Assembly (NCBI RefSeq): GCF_002999335.1
Contig: NW_020312764.1
Span: forward strand, 97,461 to 161,460
DNA: 64,000 bases
Reading direction: 5' to 3'
DNA from: Cyclospora cayetanensis
Taxonomy: Eukaryota > Apicomplexa > Conoidasida > Eucoccidiorida > Eimeriidae
Shown: in pieces, positions 1 through 13,010 of the stretch
Layout of the letters: every line of letters starts with the position of its first letter
How positions within the stretch are numbered: position 1 is the first letter of the stretch
Notes under the pieces: model-generated
Seen by the model: only the letters and a program-made list of their open reading frames with translations
Told to the model about the DNA's origin: nothing
The model's database searches: none
Position numbers and translations under genes: made by a program

Positions 1-184
1 CATTTACTTGTTGCTCAACAACTCCGGGCATCCGATCGCTAAAGCCTGGTGCCTTCCCGCACGCTCCTCCCACCCCGATAGACCGGCAGATAGCCACTTC
101 TAAATATTTGCAGGCAACTGTCCTCTATGGCGGAGCGTCCACACCCTTTTCTGCACTCCCTTCCGGCATCCTGGACGGCGAACA

Positions 185-3100
185 ATGTTTTTCTCATCAA
201 CGAAGAAGGCAACCGAGTCGTCACCGTCTGACAATGACTTTGGTCAGCACGCAGCTTCTTCATCGAAGCAGCAGGCGGGAGGGTCCGCCGCTCCTTCCTG
301 CGTGTTCGGAATTCTGCTCTTCAATCCCCTGCTCCTCCCTGACGGCGCCGCTCCTCGGGAGGAGAAGGGGAGTGACCTTGCCTCTGAGTCGGGCAGCAGC
401 GAACACGAGAAGGAGGAAGATAATGCAGACGGATTGTCACGGGAAGAAAGAGAGCAGGAGTCCAAGATTATCTACAGCTACCCACCGAATAGGGAACCGG
501 AGGAGAGGCGCAGCCAGGCAGGACTGCTCGAGGGGTTGCTCATGTTTGCCAAGTAGGTGCATTATAGAACTACAGTTTGCTCGGGATCCATGGCTTAGAG
601 TTTGATGTGGGTAAGCCGTGGTGTGGTGTGTCTGTGTTTCAGTCTGTATGTGTGTGTCTGTGGTGTGTGTAGTGTATGCGTGTAAATGTATGTATGTGTT
701 GTGGGTAGGGTGTATGCATGTAAATGTATGTATGTATTGTGGGTAGGGTGTATGCACGCGTGGTCGCAAGAAGATTTGTACGGGTATGTGTGTGTGTGCC
801 GGGCTACTTCAGGCCATTTTCGCCACTTGGCTTGCCTGTGCAATCTATCTGCACCGAAAAGTATATTATTGTGATGGAGGAGGTAGAAAAGGATTTTTGG
901 CTGTCCATGGTGGGCTTCCTTCCGGAGCTACTTCTCGTGGGAGGGTGGTTAGCGAGCTGTCGCTAACCACCCTCCCACGAGAAGTAGCCCCTTCTCTGAC
1001 TGAACTGTGCACGTAGCCTAAGGCCCTTTCCCCTGTAACTCCTAAAACAAGGTCGTCCCTAGAAGTATGATAAAAGAGGCCCATAGGCTCTCTGTAACGC
1101 CGACCATTGTGCCACATGCGTGTTTCCCGCCCACCGGATCCTCTTGCTTTTGGTGTCTTTGGCTTTGTCGCATCTCTGCCTACCTCCAGACCTTTGCAGC
1201 CAACGCAGTATCCAGCCTTGCTATCCCCGAGAAAGCGTCACACCGCGCGGACGAAGACACGGAAGAAGCCATTCTTTTGGGAGTTGGTCCTCACGAAACG
1301 TATAGCCGCGCGCTCAGGCTCGAGAAAGAGAAGGAGAGAGATAGAGATAGATACATAGAGAGACAGAGACAGAGAGATTGAGAGACAGAGAGATAGACAG
1401 AGAGAGAAAAAGAGAGACAGAGAGAGGGAAACGCCCAATGAATGCAGTGGCCGGCAAAATTGCCGAATCCCCTAGAGGACTTCGCGTGCATATAAACATG
1501 CGTATATTTTAGATTTAGATGCATTGCGATAGATCGTGCATAGGTATATCTATGCCTTTCTAGGTAGTTTTACATCGCAAGGCCGAAGCCGTTGATGCCG
1601 CTGCTGCTGCGACACGCCAAAAAAACCCTAAATTGCATGTTTCTACCGCATGCCTCTGTCCTGCGCCTTTCTGAAGTCTTCCAGTTTTTGCGCTTTGAGC
1701 CCGTGAACTCGCACAAGTTTTGCTTTTGCATGAAACAATTTTTAAAAGTGCTAGAGAGGGCAAGCAGAAGCCAACGCAACCTCATCCCGCCATGAGGCCT
1801 TGCCTTCTCTCCCTTCCATCTGTCCGTCGTCACTCTCTCGCAGGTGCTGCGTGGCTTTTACGCCTTGTTTCGGTTGCTTCACGGCCGCTTTGGTGCCTTC
1901 CTTGAGCGTGATCGGCGTCACGAACTGCTGGACGTGTTGAATGACTACGCCCCCTCCTTCGTAGAGACTTTGGATGGCAGCAGGCTTTCGCTGTTTAACG
2001 GTATGCCTTCATGGATGGGCTGGCATAATCAGGCGACTTAAGTAGTTTGCTAGCTGCCGCCTTGCCAGTGGCTGTGGCCGCATGCACATCCACGCACAGC
2101 CCAGCGCATGTGTCTGCACGCTGCCTGCTTCTTTGAGGCAGGCAGAGTGCAGCAGCGGGGGAGAGGCATGCCAAATCCTAATCCTCGAAGGAGCTGGAGT
2201 CATCTGCGTCATTCGCATGCACACGTACATGGGCATGCATCTCCGGGCTGACACATCGGGTGCCTACATTTGGCGCGCTGTATATGAGTCGTGCTTGAAT
2301 CCAGCCAATGCCACATTATGCCCCAGGGCAGCGCATGCAGGCACCACATTTTGAATCGATGGCTCTAGACTCTGCGAAAGGCATTTAAACGGCCATTTCC
2401 TGCCGCTTGCGCATGCCTGTGTTTCTGGCACAACACGCACATATATGTAAATATACATATACACGTAACACATTTTTTTCCCGCCGTTCTGCGGATGCTT
2501 GTTTGCAGCCGTCGCAGGATTCCACTTTGCGCCAGTCGACCGATTGCCGTATCTAGCGGTCCCTTCCCTCATCTCTCTTCTTAAACACAACTACCCCTGC
2601 ATTCTCCACGCGGCACTGCTCCTCAACGGGTGTCTGGTGTATCACTCGTACGCGCATAACTTCCCATAGTGCTTTCCGGCCATCCCTCCGTATACCCCAC
2701 AGGGATGCAAGGAGCCTGTGCACCTGCTGAGCGTCTCTGTCCATCTCTCTCTGTCTCTCTTTATCTCTATATCATTCTATCTCTCTCCCTCTCACTCAGC
2801 ATCGCATCGGCGTCGCACAGTGTCCTTTTTCTGATTCTTCCCCCCTTATCCTGCCCGCTTCTCGTGCATGAGCGTCCTCTCAGCGCCTGCTTCTCTGCGT
2901 CCTGTCTCTCCACTGGCTGTCTGTGGGCTGCTTCTCTCCCCAGTGTTGCGCTGCGCTCTGCTTCTTCCATGAGGTAGTAGACTTGCTCCTGCGTGCACCC
3001 CTGCGTGCCCCCCTGCATCTCTGTCCCTTCTTCCGCTGCTGCAGTATGAATACTCCCGTGGATGACGGCTGCCTCATGGGCTCCTCAGAGATTCGCCATC

Positions 3101-5431
3101 AGGCCGCTGGCCTGAGCTTCGAACCCGAAGCTCTCTTGGTGCTCTACAACTATCTGGTGTGCACTGAAGGGAATGCCTCGGTCGATCCTCACAAGCTCTT
3201 GAAGCCTCCTTATGCAAGAGTGCCTACGGCAGCCGCAAGGGTATGGAGTTTCTTTGCTGCTCTCTCGGCCCCTTCCCATCTCCTTGTAGAGCGGAGTGGT
3301 GCGCAAATGTGCGGGCTGCGTTTTTGCCCATCAGCTTGCCACCTTGCCCTCCAGCGCACCACATATATATTAGGCAGAAAACACAGTATACATATACATG
3401 CGTATTTTAGATGTAGGCAAGAGGAGATGCCACTGTGTGAGCGCGCGTATGTATGCGTCCACACGGATATGTCTCGTGGAATTGGCGCAGTCCGTCAAGG
3501 CCCATATCTTGTTACGCGAACAGATGCGTTTTTTATGTTTTTTCTCAATGGCATTACGATTGCCTTTCTGTCCGCTGCCTGGCTGTCGCCGTTTTCTGTT
3601 TCTTGATTAATGTTTGTGTGTGTATGTGGGTGTGTATGTATGTATATATGTGTATATGCGTGTGGCCGATAGCTCTAGTGCTGCGTGCACTTGAGGCTAC
3701 CCTTTTTGGATGGGCCTTCTCTGTGTGGTTGTGGGTGTGTTGATACAGCCTGGAGGGGGCTGCTCCTCCTTCGGCCGGTCTGTGCGGGAAGAAGGCAACC
3801 CTTGTTTCCTCTTTGGACCCGTGGGGTGAGGCGCAGCACTGCCTGATTGCGTCTTGCTGTGTCTCTTACGAAGTGCACACCTCACTGCCACTTGGACTGC
3901 ACCCCTCTGTTCGCGTCTAGGATTATAAAGGGCCTGATGACAAGCCGGGGCTGCAGATATGTGGAAGCGTTCGTTTGCATTGTGCATACGTGTTGAGATG
4001 GTCGCCGACACGACAGATGCTTGCAGCAATGACAGAGAGGGACGCACTTATCGAGGGTGAGTACTCATGTGTGCATTGCGGGGTGCGCCGTTCAGGCAGT
4101 TCGCCTTCCTCCCAACTGTCCATCTAGGAGATAATTCAACTGGCTGCCTGCTGGCGCTGCTCTATGAGCAACTCCTTCTCATTCTCGTCCTTGACGAGAC
4201 AGACCAGCGAATTTCTGACGTTACGGTGAGGCTCTAGGGTGTAGGGCTAGTGTGAGCTCAACTGCTTTGCGTTTTTATGGGATCGTTGAAAGTCTTCAAA
4301 AGTTGTAAACCGTGTTTTAGGCCTTGTAAATGGGACCCACAGCTATGAGCAGAACGACGTGTGGGCTCGCTTTTTCATATTACACCTTTTGCCTAGGGAT
4401 TTGTATTTCCGCATATATATATACATATATACTCATATGGAGAAAATTTCGGGCGGGAAAACAGGGCTGCTTCCCCCACCCACACGCCTTCCCCTTACGT
4501 ACCCCTCTGTTAAGTCCTTTGAACGGCTTCTCTTCCTTTGCATCTTAGTTGAGGCCCATTCAACTGCCTCACATTCATTGACTGTCTTGCTGCTTAGTTC
4601 CCTTATGCTGCTGCCCTGTGCATTGCAGTTCTTGCAATCTCTTCGTACCGCGGCTGTTGAAGGCCCCTGTGGTCTGCGGGAGCTGAACGGCATTTTGTCA
4701 TCAGAATTTAAGAAGGTGATGAAACAGGAGGATACCTACAGGTTCATTTACTTCAATCAAGCCAATAGAGCGATACGCATGTAAGCAAGCTGCGGGGAGC
4801 CCTTGTTTGCATCTGCAGGTTTGTGGCTGCCTGCCTTCCTTCTGCACCTCGCGCTACGCCTCTGTATTATGGTGCCTCTATATAAAGCATTCTTCCCGAA
4901 CAGTGTTTATGCATCCGTTTTTTCAGCTCCAACAAGTCGTGTCCACAGAACTCTAATTCTCCTCCCTTCTTCAAGAATTTCTGCTTCTCCGCTCAAGAGC
5001 TTCAGCGCGTGGGTCACATGCACTGTAAGTTCCTGGGATTTTCTGCATCTCCCCCCATGCTTAATGGATGCAAAGGATCAAGACGAGCTAGTGATGGAGC
5101 CATTTCCCCGTCAAGTAGCAACTGCAGCAAAAAGGCAGAAACACATAAGGAAGAGGATTCTACTGCAGCAGAAAAAGGAGGGTGGGCGACGGGGGTCAGA
5201 GCAGGAGGGAAAAGCCTTATGGAGGTCAAGCTGCAGCAGCAGGAGATGGGGATTCTAGACAGCGTTCGTACAATGGCAGTAAAGGATAGCCAGAGCGGGT
5301 GGTTAATCGGCAGAAGGACATGTGACAGAGAATACTTTCTTGCACTTGATGATGCGAAAACAACATTTACGAAGGCCATGGAAGACGTGCAACGTTTCTC
5401 AGCTCTTCATTTCTCCAACATTTTTGTGTGA
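185..5431 (+). CDS. CCZ1: Ccz1 homologue (vacuolar fusion protein, Rab7 GEF subunit), nine exons
   Basis: Ccz1 pairs with Mon1 as the exchange factor that loads Rab7 on late endosomes and vacuoles. Exons by eye: 185-552, 813-909, 1844-2000, 2518-2647, 3045-3240, 3921-4056, 4128-4225, 4629-4780, 4927-5431. These sum to 1,839 nt (612 aa) with all phases consistent. Family landmarks come in order: an N-terminal longin start ending in GLLEGLLMFAK, then FSPLGLPVQS and EEVEKDFWLSMV (Ccz1 has EPEENFWMVMVV here), VLRGFYALFRLLHGRF, PVDRLPYLAV, the strand ILHAALLLNGCLVYHS, the segment EDTYRFIYFNQANRA, and the C-terminal FSALHFSNIFV. Oddities are an acidic, low-complexity insert in exon 1 and a Ser/Lys/Gln-rich insert of about 70 aa in the last exon. 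The short step from exon 2 to exon 3 leaves room for a missed small exon near 1190-1320. The family call is firm. Exon edges are inferred. Confidence 0.85.
602..800. repeat. TG-rich microsatellite with a ~38-bp tandem repeat
   Basis: This lies in intron 1 of the Ccz1 gene. It is a GT-rich stretch containing two near-identical copies of a unit of about 38 bp (TGTAAATGTATGTATG core followed by TTGTGGGTAGGG) between about 684 and 755. No coding signal was seen. Confidence 0.8.
927..988. repeat. Perfect 29-bp inverted repeat (hairpin) with 4-nt loop
   Basis: Positions 927-955 are exactly the reverse complement of 960-988, separated by GCTG (956-959). The hairpin starts 17 nt after the inferred donor at 910 of Ccz1 intron 2, so it would form in the pre-mRNA next to the 5' splice site. 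It could be a small foldback element or a regulatory stem. The sequence gives no further clue. Confidence 0.9.
1318..1433. repeat. Purine-rich GAGA/GATA/ACAG microsatellite
   Basis: Degenerate GAGA, GATAGA and GAGACA units run without interruption inside Ccz1 intron 2. On the opposite strand they give a Ser/Leu-rich reading frame that is only the repeat's shadow. Confidence 0.85.
2733..2800. repeat. CTCT-rich pyrimidine tract in intron
   Basis: This is a degenerate CTCT/CTGT/TATC run in Ccz1 intron 4, upstream of the acceptor at 3044. It is a simple-sequence tract and not coding. Confidence 0.7.
3605..3665. repeat. GTGT/GTAT microsatellite in intron
   Basis: A TG/TATG tract lies in Ccz1 intron 5, of the same type as the one near 602-800. 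Confidence 0.7.
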
Positions 5432-8400
5432 AAATCTGCAAAATGCCGGAAGCAACGGCAAGCCACTTGCATGGCCTCGCGACAGCAGTCACGCTGCCTT
5501 ATAGGTCGGGCCAAGTCAGCACTCGTTAATTTATCGAAAAGCACGCCTGTCTCCACTATTTCAGAATTTCAGTCAGTACCAGCAACGAGAGACACATGGA
5601 GAACCCAAAAAGCAGGCCCTTCTTTCCCATTTCTTATCTCATAGTGCTGCACGCTTCAGGCCTAACAGGAGCAAGACCACATGGAAAGGAAAAATGCTGT
5701 CTTTCCATTGTAGTAGGCTGTATGACAAACGTGAAAATACGTCACACAATAAGTTTTCCTTGTACCTCTACTTGTATGTACACTTCCGCACACCTAGTAC
5801 ATGTATTATAGTAGTCAGACTACTCTGCACAGCGCGTATACTTACATATATTCATGTACGTTTGTGAATAGACCTGTGCCTATGGTTAATCTCATCGTTT
5901 CCAGAAAATGCTACCCTGCGTTGGCTTAATCTGACCGCTATGTAGCAGCCCGTTATCCCCTCAACGCAACCGTATTTTGCTTGGTAGCATTCCCATAGGC
6001 TTTGCAATCCGTGCGCTCTGCGTCAATGCACATCGCCCACTTTTGCAGTCCTTGCCTGAGCCCCTGTTCCAAATTGCGGACGAATGCCCGGGTAAGGATC
6101 TGCAGTCGGCTTCATGTGGTTACACCACAAAAATAGTACACAGGTGCAAACGGGTGCAGCAAAAATAGGTACTGCGAGAAATAGTGATCTATTTGGCTTT
6201 GCAAGTGTTGACATTATTCCACTGGGACAGTCATAGGAACAGCAACTGGGTTGAATTCGATTGTTTGTTCATGCTTCCGCACAGCGCAGCGGGTCCTATA
6301 AGCTCCTCCCTCGCAATCCAGATACTGTCGATGCGCAAGTGGACACATTTCATGAGTCCATTTACAGAAACAAGTGACTCAGGCGTGCAGGAAGATTAAA
6401 TGAGCGCACCTTGTAGTCTTCGGTCGGACTGGGTTCATTGAAATCACCTTCGGGGCAATGAGGGTCCCCGCATTTCGTGTAGCATTGTTGCCCCGGCTTC
6501 AGCTGATCGTGTAAATCATTAGACCATCCATGCGAAAATGTGGGCGACGGAGGGAACATACCTTTTTAACTAGTTCAGCAGTGCATTCTTTGTTTTTTGA
6601 ACTCAGCATTGTGCAGAGGAAACGTCTCTCTGTCTCGGAGCAGCCTGTTGTTGGGTGTTGCATAGCTGAAATAGAGCAAGCGGCAACCGTGAAGGAATAT
6701 TCAACGGACCGTTTGTCCCCTTTGAAGTCTGTTTAAGGGGTCTGTCTCGCAGCACAAAGGAAAATTTCCAGTCTGAAAAGAAGGGAAATACAGTGCTCAA
6801 TGTTGTTGTCTTCCGAGTGGAGATCCTGTGGCCAGTTTACCAGTACTCCGACATAGTATGGAATTATCTATTGACACCTCATGATTTTCCGCTTATGCGG
6901 CAGTTCTTACTTTCTCCTTGTCCGCTGCATCTCGCTTCGCCCGGTTCAGTTCCGCAAGAAGACCAACATGCTGTTGTTGAGGAGCTTGACTCAGGCTGTT
7001 ATCGGAATGTGAAACGGCACAAAAATTGAAAAGAAAAAAGTTTCTGACCACCAAGGAATCACATGTTGCAGTGAAATGCCCATTATTTCCTAATGTGTCA
7101 ATCCTGAAGTTTTCCGATGATAGATTTAGTTAGTAATCATTTCGTATCGAGAGATGGGAACATTGAGGAATAAGACCTACCCTGTATGGTGCCGAACTGC
7201 TAGTGAGCAAGCAGAGAGAAAGTGAACGATTAGCACAAATGGAAATAGAACCGTCATTGTTTGTGCCACATTGCGTCACGTATTCCCGTTGCAAACGAAA
7301 GCACACAATCAAGTATGTTTGAAGACAGTTTCGTTGTATGTACACCGCTAGCGAATGCCAACTGCCTGACTGCAGACGGAAGATTATTGAATGGAACAAA
7401 ATTCAATATATTTCATTAATTGTTAGCTGGATATAATGACTGTCTGTCGAAGTGTTAGGATGAAAAATCAGAAGTCTCGAATTCATTGTATGACACATGA
7501 GCTAGCAACGAGAACGTTCAGTGCAGTCCTCTAGTGTATTGGTGCTTAGATTCTCCTCTTGCATACAAATACAACAAACAGTGAAAACACTAGAGCACTG
7601 AAAACAATAATTAAAATCGGTCCACAGCTCTTTACGGCGTTGTGGTTGAACACCTGCTTGACGAACTAAGGGTATTGGGCGTCATACCTCAACCACAGCA
7701 AAAATGGGACAATGCTTCTTTTTATTAAAGCCTGAAAAACACGAAAGTGTGTTTGCATTGCGTGTTCTTTGCCATGTATCGACCTTTTTGCATTCCCATA
7801 TATCGAATGAACAGATAAGGCCCCTCTTTCGGGGCGTTGTTCCATGCCCTTTGATTCCAGCTTTTCTTACACCAGCGCGCCTCTAATTGGTCGGCAGAAT
7901 GCGGCGTTAAAAGGTTAAGTAGATATTTGAGCGGGTGCTTACAAATGAAGACGAAGCAGAAAACGTGTTTAACATGAAGAGTAATCAAGTCTCCAATAGT
8001 TCTGATTTTGTTACCTTTATGTTGCTGGAAATGTCATCAGCGCGTTAAGACGCAGGTTTCCCCATTTCCTCTTCTTCATTTGAAGTTTCGACGACTCCTC
8101 TCAGAGCCCTGGCGGCCTGAATCGGTTGATTGTATGAACTTCCTCAATTGGACTCATGTGTGCTGGGTTCATTTTACATTAAGCTCAGATTCCAATTGCT
8201 CTGAGAGCTGCTCTCCTTCTTGCGCATCATTGTTTTCCACTGTTAATTTCATTGTTGGGTTTGCTCAATTCCTATGTACAGAGATCAAGGAGTGGTACGT
8301 GCGAATTACGGTGGGTAGATTCGTAGCCCGGGAGATGTCTAATACAATTAAATGTAGTAGCAGCTTCACTAGGATCATAAAAAATAACTCACTGGTCAAC

Positions 8401-9769
8401 TATCGTCGCCTCTCCAGAATTAGGAACTTGGCTCTGAATAGACATGAAATAGCGTGAACACACAATGTGGATCAAATGTTTTCCCCGAGTTCTTACCGGC
8501 TCAGGACGAATGCTCTGTTGAGGGGGCTCTGGCAATGGTGTTGTAAACTCCGCTGCTTCTTTTGCTCCTTCGAGCTCTCCCTCCGCCCTTGCTGCAAAAA
8601 CGTATGCAAAATGAAACGGCAATATCGGTTAGAAGTTTCACTTGGTTTTTTGTCACCATAACAATGCTATGTGAGTTTTCCATACCTTCCGCAGTCGCTG
8701 CTGCTTGTTTTTCCCTCCTGACTTCCGTATTTAATGCCTTCTTAGCGTTTAATGCATTGTGGCCATTACAGCAGCGACAGATAGACTTGATAGGCATAGC
8801 CGTTACTCCAAGCTTATACCTGCTGGGCGAAAAATGCAAGAAGAGAGAAACACAGCAAAAAATATATGAGAGCAAAAGCATGCCACGCATTATCCTTCTT
8901 AGAATAAGGAGAATGGGCGTATTAGTAGTTGGTCAGCCTAGATTAATTTTTGAGTCGTCGCTTTATTTTTTGCAAAGTAAATAAAATGACACAGTAACGT
9001 TCTCCACCATTCATTGACTGAGCAGGGGCGTCTGTACAGCGCAGCAACATGAGCCTCAATTTTATTCCTGCATGACCGAAAGTGCCTTCATTTTGTACGG
9101 AACGTACTGAAAGAAATTACCTTCAGTTTTTGGTCTCTCGTCATGGTACCACACAGTATAATATAAGCGAAAAAAGCTACTGCAGATTCGCCCTGTTGGG
9201 TCTGATGGTCCAGGCACACACAGCGGCATGTGCACGAAGGTACACCCCGCCACCCTTCCAATTCTTTCTTATTTTTCATGTTTCATTTGCTTTTAACAAC
9301 AGCAGTGGCGCCTTCTGCAGACTGACGCATCAAGAGGGTAGATCCCCTTTCCCATTTCCAGGATCCGCTTTTTTCTGGTGTCTGTTTCATTATTCCCCTC
9401 GCCGTAGCAGTGGAATTGCGTTGACTGTTTTTAGGATTTAGACATATATTTCACGCCATTTACTATTTGAAACTCATTATGACACTGTTTTTTACTTGAT
9501 GTGAGACAGAACTGGAGACAGCCAGCAAAATATCAAGAGCACTGCTCTGCGGCTTGCCAATCCCGCACTACCCCATGTTCGTGACCGATTATCTAATTGC
9601 TAGGGACCAATTGCAGTCAAAAAGGAGGCGAAATCGGTATTCAGGGCCCTAGTCTTCCAGGCCCATTCAAGGCTGCCCCAGAGATGGACCACCAAGCTCC
9701 CCGCACATGGGCAGATGGTGGGTGCTGCCAAGACCCCCGGACCGGTGAAGACTCGACTTCTTAATTGAT
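5432..9769. other. AT-rich intergenic block, no gene seen
   Basis: About 4.3 kb between the Ccz1 stop and the alveolin gene. Base composition drops to AT-rich, triplet repeats are absent, and open frames are short, on both strands and without recognisable motifs (for example 8008-8457 and 8562-8984). It holds downstream sequence of Ccz1 and probably the promoter and 5' exon of the alveolin gene. I saw no tRNA or other RNA gene by eye. Confidence 0.6.
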
Positions 9770-12177
9770 TTGAGGGAAAGATCGAGAGGCAAAATGGGGA
9801 GGACGAATGGGCAAGCGTATGCAGAAAATACGAGCGACAAAGTGCACGACAAAAAGCGGAAGACAGAATATATATTGCGGGCTAACGTGTTTTACTTTTT
9901 GCTTTTCGCTGCAGAGGATGGGGGGGTGATTTACGTGCCAATGATAAACCGGACAATTAGGCGAAACCGCATTGTTGAGGTACCGGAAGTTCATGTGGTC
10001 GAAAAGCTGGTGCCAAAAGTTACGTTCCAAGACGTCATCAAAAAAGTCCCAAAGGTTGAGATACAATGGGTAGAGAAAATTGTTGAGGTGCCGCAGGTTA
10101 AGGTACGGCATCCTTCATGCGTTCGGTGCGTTTTCTTCTGTGCCAGTGCCATCGGCGTATACACTTTCGGGAGGAAGTGCAGCATTTCCATGGGAATTTA
10201 CGCAGTTTGCACTGATATCCTGGAAATTTGATCTTCTCAAGTTGACGGTGCATTATTGATGCTTTGTCTTTGCCATCAGGTGATTGACAAAATTGTTGAA
10301 GTACCACAAATTCATGAAGTACAGCGACTCGTTCCCCGTGTAGAAATTCAAGAAGTTATCCGCCATGTCCCTAAATATCAAGTTCAAACGGTGGAGAAGT
10401 TCGTGGAGGTCCCTCAAATTCAGGTTGTTGAGAAATTCGTTGAAGTCCCTCAGATCCATGAGGTCATCAAGTACCAAGTAAAACGGCACACTCACAGAAA
10501 TTTCTGAGAAGGGAGGAACGGGAACAAGTGGGATGCCTAGCTGACACTCAGTAGCCCGCAGGCGTACCTAAAGTCCCCTTATATGCGGAGTAATAAAGTC
10601 TGGTAGAACCCGTTTGGGGTGATCGCAAGTATTTCATAAGGCGTTCTAGTAATGGGGGCACGTTCTTGCCCCCTCGGTATGTGTTCGTCGATGTGCCGGA
10701 TGGAGCCTCATGGCGTTTGTTGGGCAACGGGCGCCTGCAGTGGCACACTGGACATGATTAAGGCTTTTGTATGTGTACTGCTCCTTCTGTGGGTTTCGGG
10801 TTTTTACTCTCTTTCGTTGTTTGCTGATATTATTTCGCTTCTCCCGTTTATGGTAGCACTACCTTTACTACAGTTCCTGCGGTGCAAATCATCATGACAC
10901 GTATCCGATTTAGATGCCTACGCGTGGGTTGAGGGCGGAATCACCGTGCCGCTCTCTCGTTGTTGTGTGCTCTTCCTTCAGGAGAAAATAGAGATTGTGG
11001 ACGTTCCTGTTGAGAGGATACGGGAAGTGCCCAAAGCTGAAGTCAAGGTAGTAGAGAAGATCAGGCACGTGCCTGGCCCCATTGAATATGTGGATATACC
11101 CCAGGAAACCATCTTCGAAAAGCCTATTATTGAAGTTGTCGAAAAAGTTATTGAAGAGCCAGATATTCAGGTTAGAATACAGATAGGCCTCGCTGTCTTG
11201 TGTTCTACCATTCAGAACCAGATCACGGTTAGCCAGCAGCCACCTTGCAGCTGTTTTAGGTGCAGAGCCAGGTGGAATGCAGAAGGTGTGCTTCTTTTTT
11301 TGCAGGAGTTTATAGTCGAAACACCGGTGATTGTCCCGTCCGATTCTCCCCCCGTGGAGATTCCTGTGGAGGTTCCTGTTTACTACGATGTGCCCCAGTA
11401 TTATCCCGTGAGGGGTCGTGTGGTGCCCGTAGAACGAGAAAAGATTTACGAAAAGATAGTCGAAGTGCCGGTGTAAGCACATCTACAGCTAAAAAGGGTG
11501 GTACACGACAAGCGCCACTCCCCTTTCGCCTCACCCTTCTGCAAAGTGGGCAGCTTCTGATGCCACTGATCTCGCTCCTACAGCCGCTGCCGCTGTTGCT
11601 GCTGTGTCTTGTCTGTTCCGCGCGTTGCCAGTCCCGTTGTGCACGAGAGCGTGCGCGTAGTGAAGGTCCCCCAGGAGGTGCCGGTGGAGGTGTATAGGGA
11701 GATTCCTGTCCCACACTATGTTGATCAGTACATTGACGTCCCCTATCAAGTGCCAGTGATCAAGCAACCCCCAATTATTCAACCCGTCTTCCAAAACGTA
11801 AGCGCGCAATACCTGTGCAACACTCTCTAGGTGAAGGGAACCTGCCCCCTCACCCTCTAGCCGGTAGTACCCACCCGTCTAATAGCAAACTGCCGTATCC
11901 TGCCCGGGAAAATCTTAAACTAGAGCCTCTGTAAATTCCTCTTTTTCCTTCTCTTCTGTCTTCAAACTACAGTCTTGTATCCTCGTGTGGAGCACTCTGG
12001 CGGCTTCCCTGCATTACAATGACTTAGGGTGTGTGCGGAGTCTGCATTTTGCAGCAAGTTATCGACGAACCTCCAATATACGAACGGGCCCCCCCGCGCT
12101 ACATATACGAGAAGCCTGTGTGGGGGGCCCCTATCTTTGAGGAAAATGCGGGGGCCCGACCCCCTCATTTAACCTAA
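9770..12177 (+). CDS. Alveolin / inner membrane complex (IMC) protein
   Basis: Alveolins form the subpellicular filament network under the inner membrane complex of apicomplexans. Exons by eye: 9770-10102 (start uncertain), 10280-10477, 10982-11170, 11306-11472, 11632-11797 and 12055-12177, giving 391 aa with matching phases. Every internal exon is built of the family's Val/Pro/Glu/Ile repeats, for example IVEVPEVHVVEKLVPKV, VVEKFVEVPQIHEVIKYQ and VPVEVPVYYDVPQYYPV. It ends in a short Pro/aromatic tail containing YIYEKPVWGAP. The first repeat-coding sequence follows a convincing acceptor at 9914. The true N-terminus may therefore be an upstream exon, with the frame from 9770 being partly intron (FYFLLFAA looks like a translated polypyrimidine tract). 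I cannot assign an IMC number. Confidence 0.85.
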
Positions 12178-13010
12178 ATGGTTGAGCCGTTGGGACCCTG
12201 AGTTCCCGGGGGAGCCCCTTCAGTGTGTCTTGGGTTTTGCGGAGTAGACGAATAGCCCTCTTCAGATTGACATTTAAATGGATTTTTGTAGCAAAGCACC
12301 TTTACTGCAATTCTTGAATTGCCTGGAAACCCCAAGTGGCAGAAGCCGCAAACGACGCGTTAAGGCGGCGGGGCGGTGAGATGCACAAGTGCCCAAAGGG
12401 GGCCCAAAGGGCCTGATCCCCACAGTGATAGGGGGCCCCGAATCCCTTTAGGGGGAACCTTCTAGATCGAGAGCCCCTCTGTCGAAGAGAGTCGCCGAGA
12501 GAGGCTTTCTCGCTTTAGGGCCCCCCCATTTGGTTTCGATTTGAAGTGCAGCAAAAAGCCAAGTACGTTACTTTTCTGCACTTGTTGGGGTGTATGCACA
12601 GCTGGCGTAATAGACCAACGGGAAAACAAAAAGGAGGGGGTCCCATATGTAGGTTGCTGTCGTGAGGGCCCCCAACGTAATGAGGGGGCTTGAGCCCACA
12701 TGGGAGGAGGCCTTGTTTATTTCTCTGTAGCTCCGTCCGTCTCCATAACAGCTGTCTCTTCTGATGGGACTGAACGCATAAGTAGACAGAGGAACTTTCT
12801 GCTGTTGGTGCGGCGTGCGAAAGGCGCTTCTCATGCGCGCGCGCGCACGACGGGTCCGAGATCCGTGCTTCTGCATGCACGCGGCCGCCTAGTGAGGCGC
12901 CTGGAAAACCGCACTAGATTGCGCCTGTAGCTGAAGAGGTCTACAGAAAGTACAATTCAGCCGCGCTACGTGGCAGCTGGTGGCCCTCGACCCGTACAGG
13001 AGTGACCCCC
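12178..13010. other. GGGCCC-rich intergenic sequence between convergent genes
   Basis: This separates the alveolin stop from the U2A' stop. It is unusually rich in GGGCCC/GGGGCCC runs (about 12,070-12,720), a word that also recurs in the coding sequence at 17,540-18,060. Short open frames occur on both strands but show no family motif. A short alternating CG/GC run, GCGCGCGCGCGCACG, lies near 12,835-12,850. Confidence 0.5.

Noticed and set aside
108..605. Alternative 165-codon frame over Ccz1 exon 1
   Set aside because: The overlapping frame from 185 contains the Ccz1 longin start and splices in phase to exon 2.
8008..8984. Open frames of about 140-150 codons in AT-rich DNA
   Set aside because: No motif, no plausible splice partners, and composition typical of intergenic sequence. 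Treated as chance.
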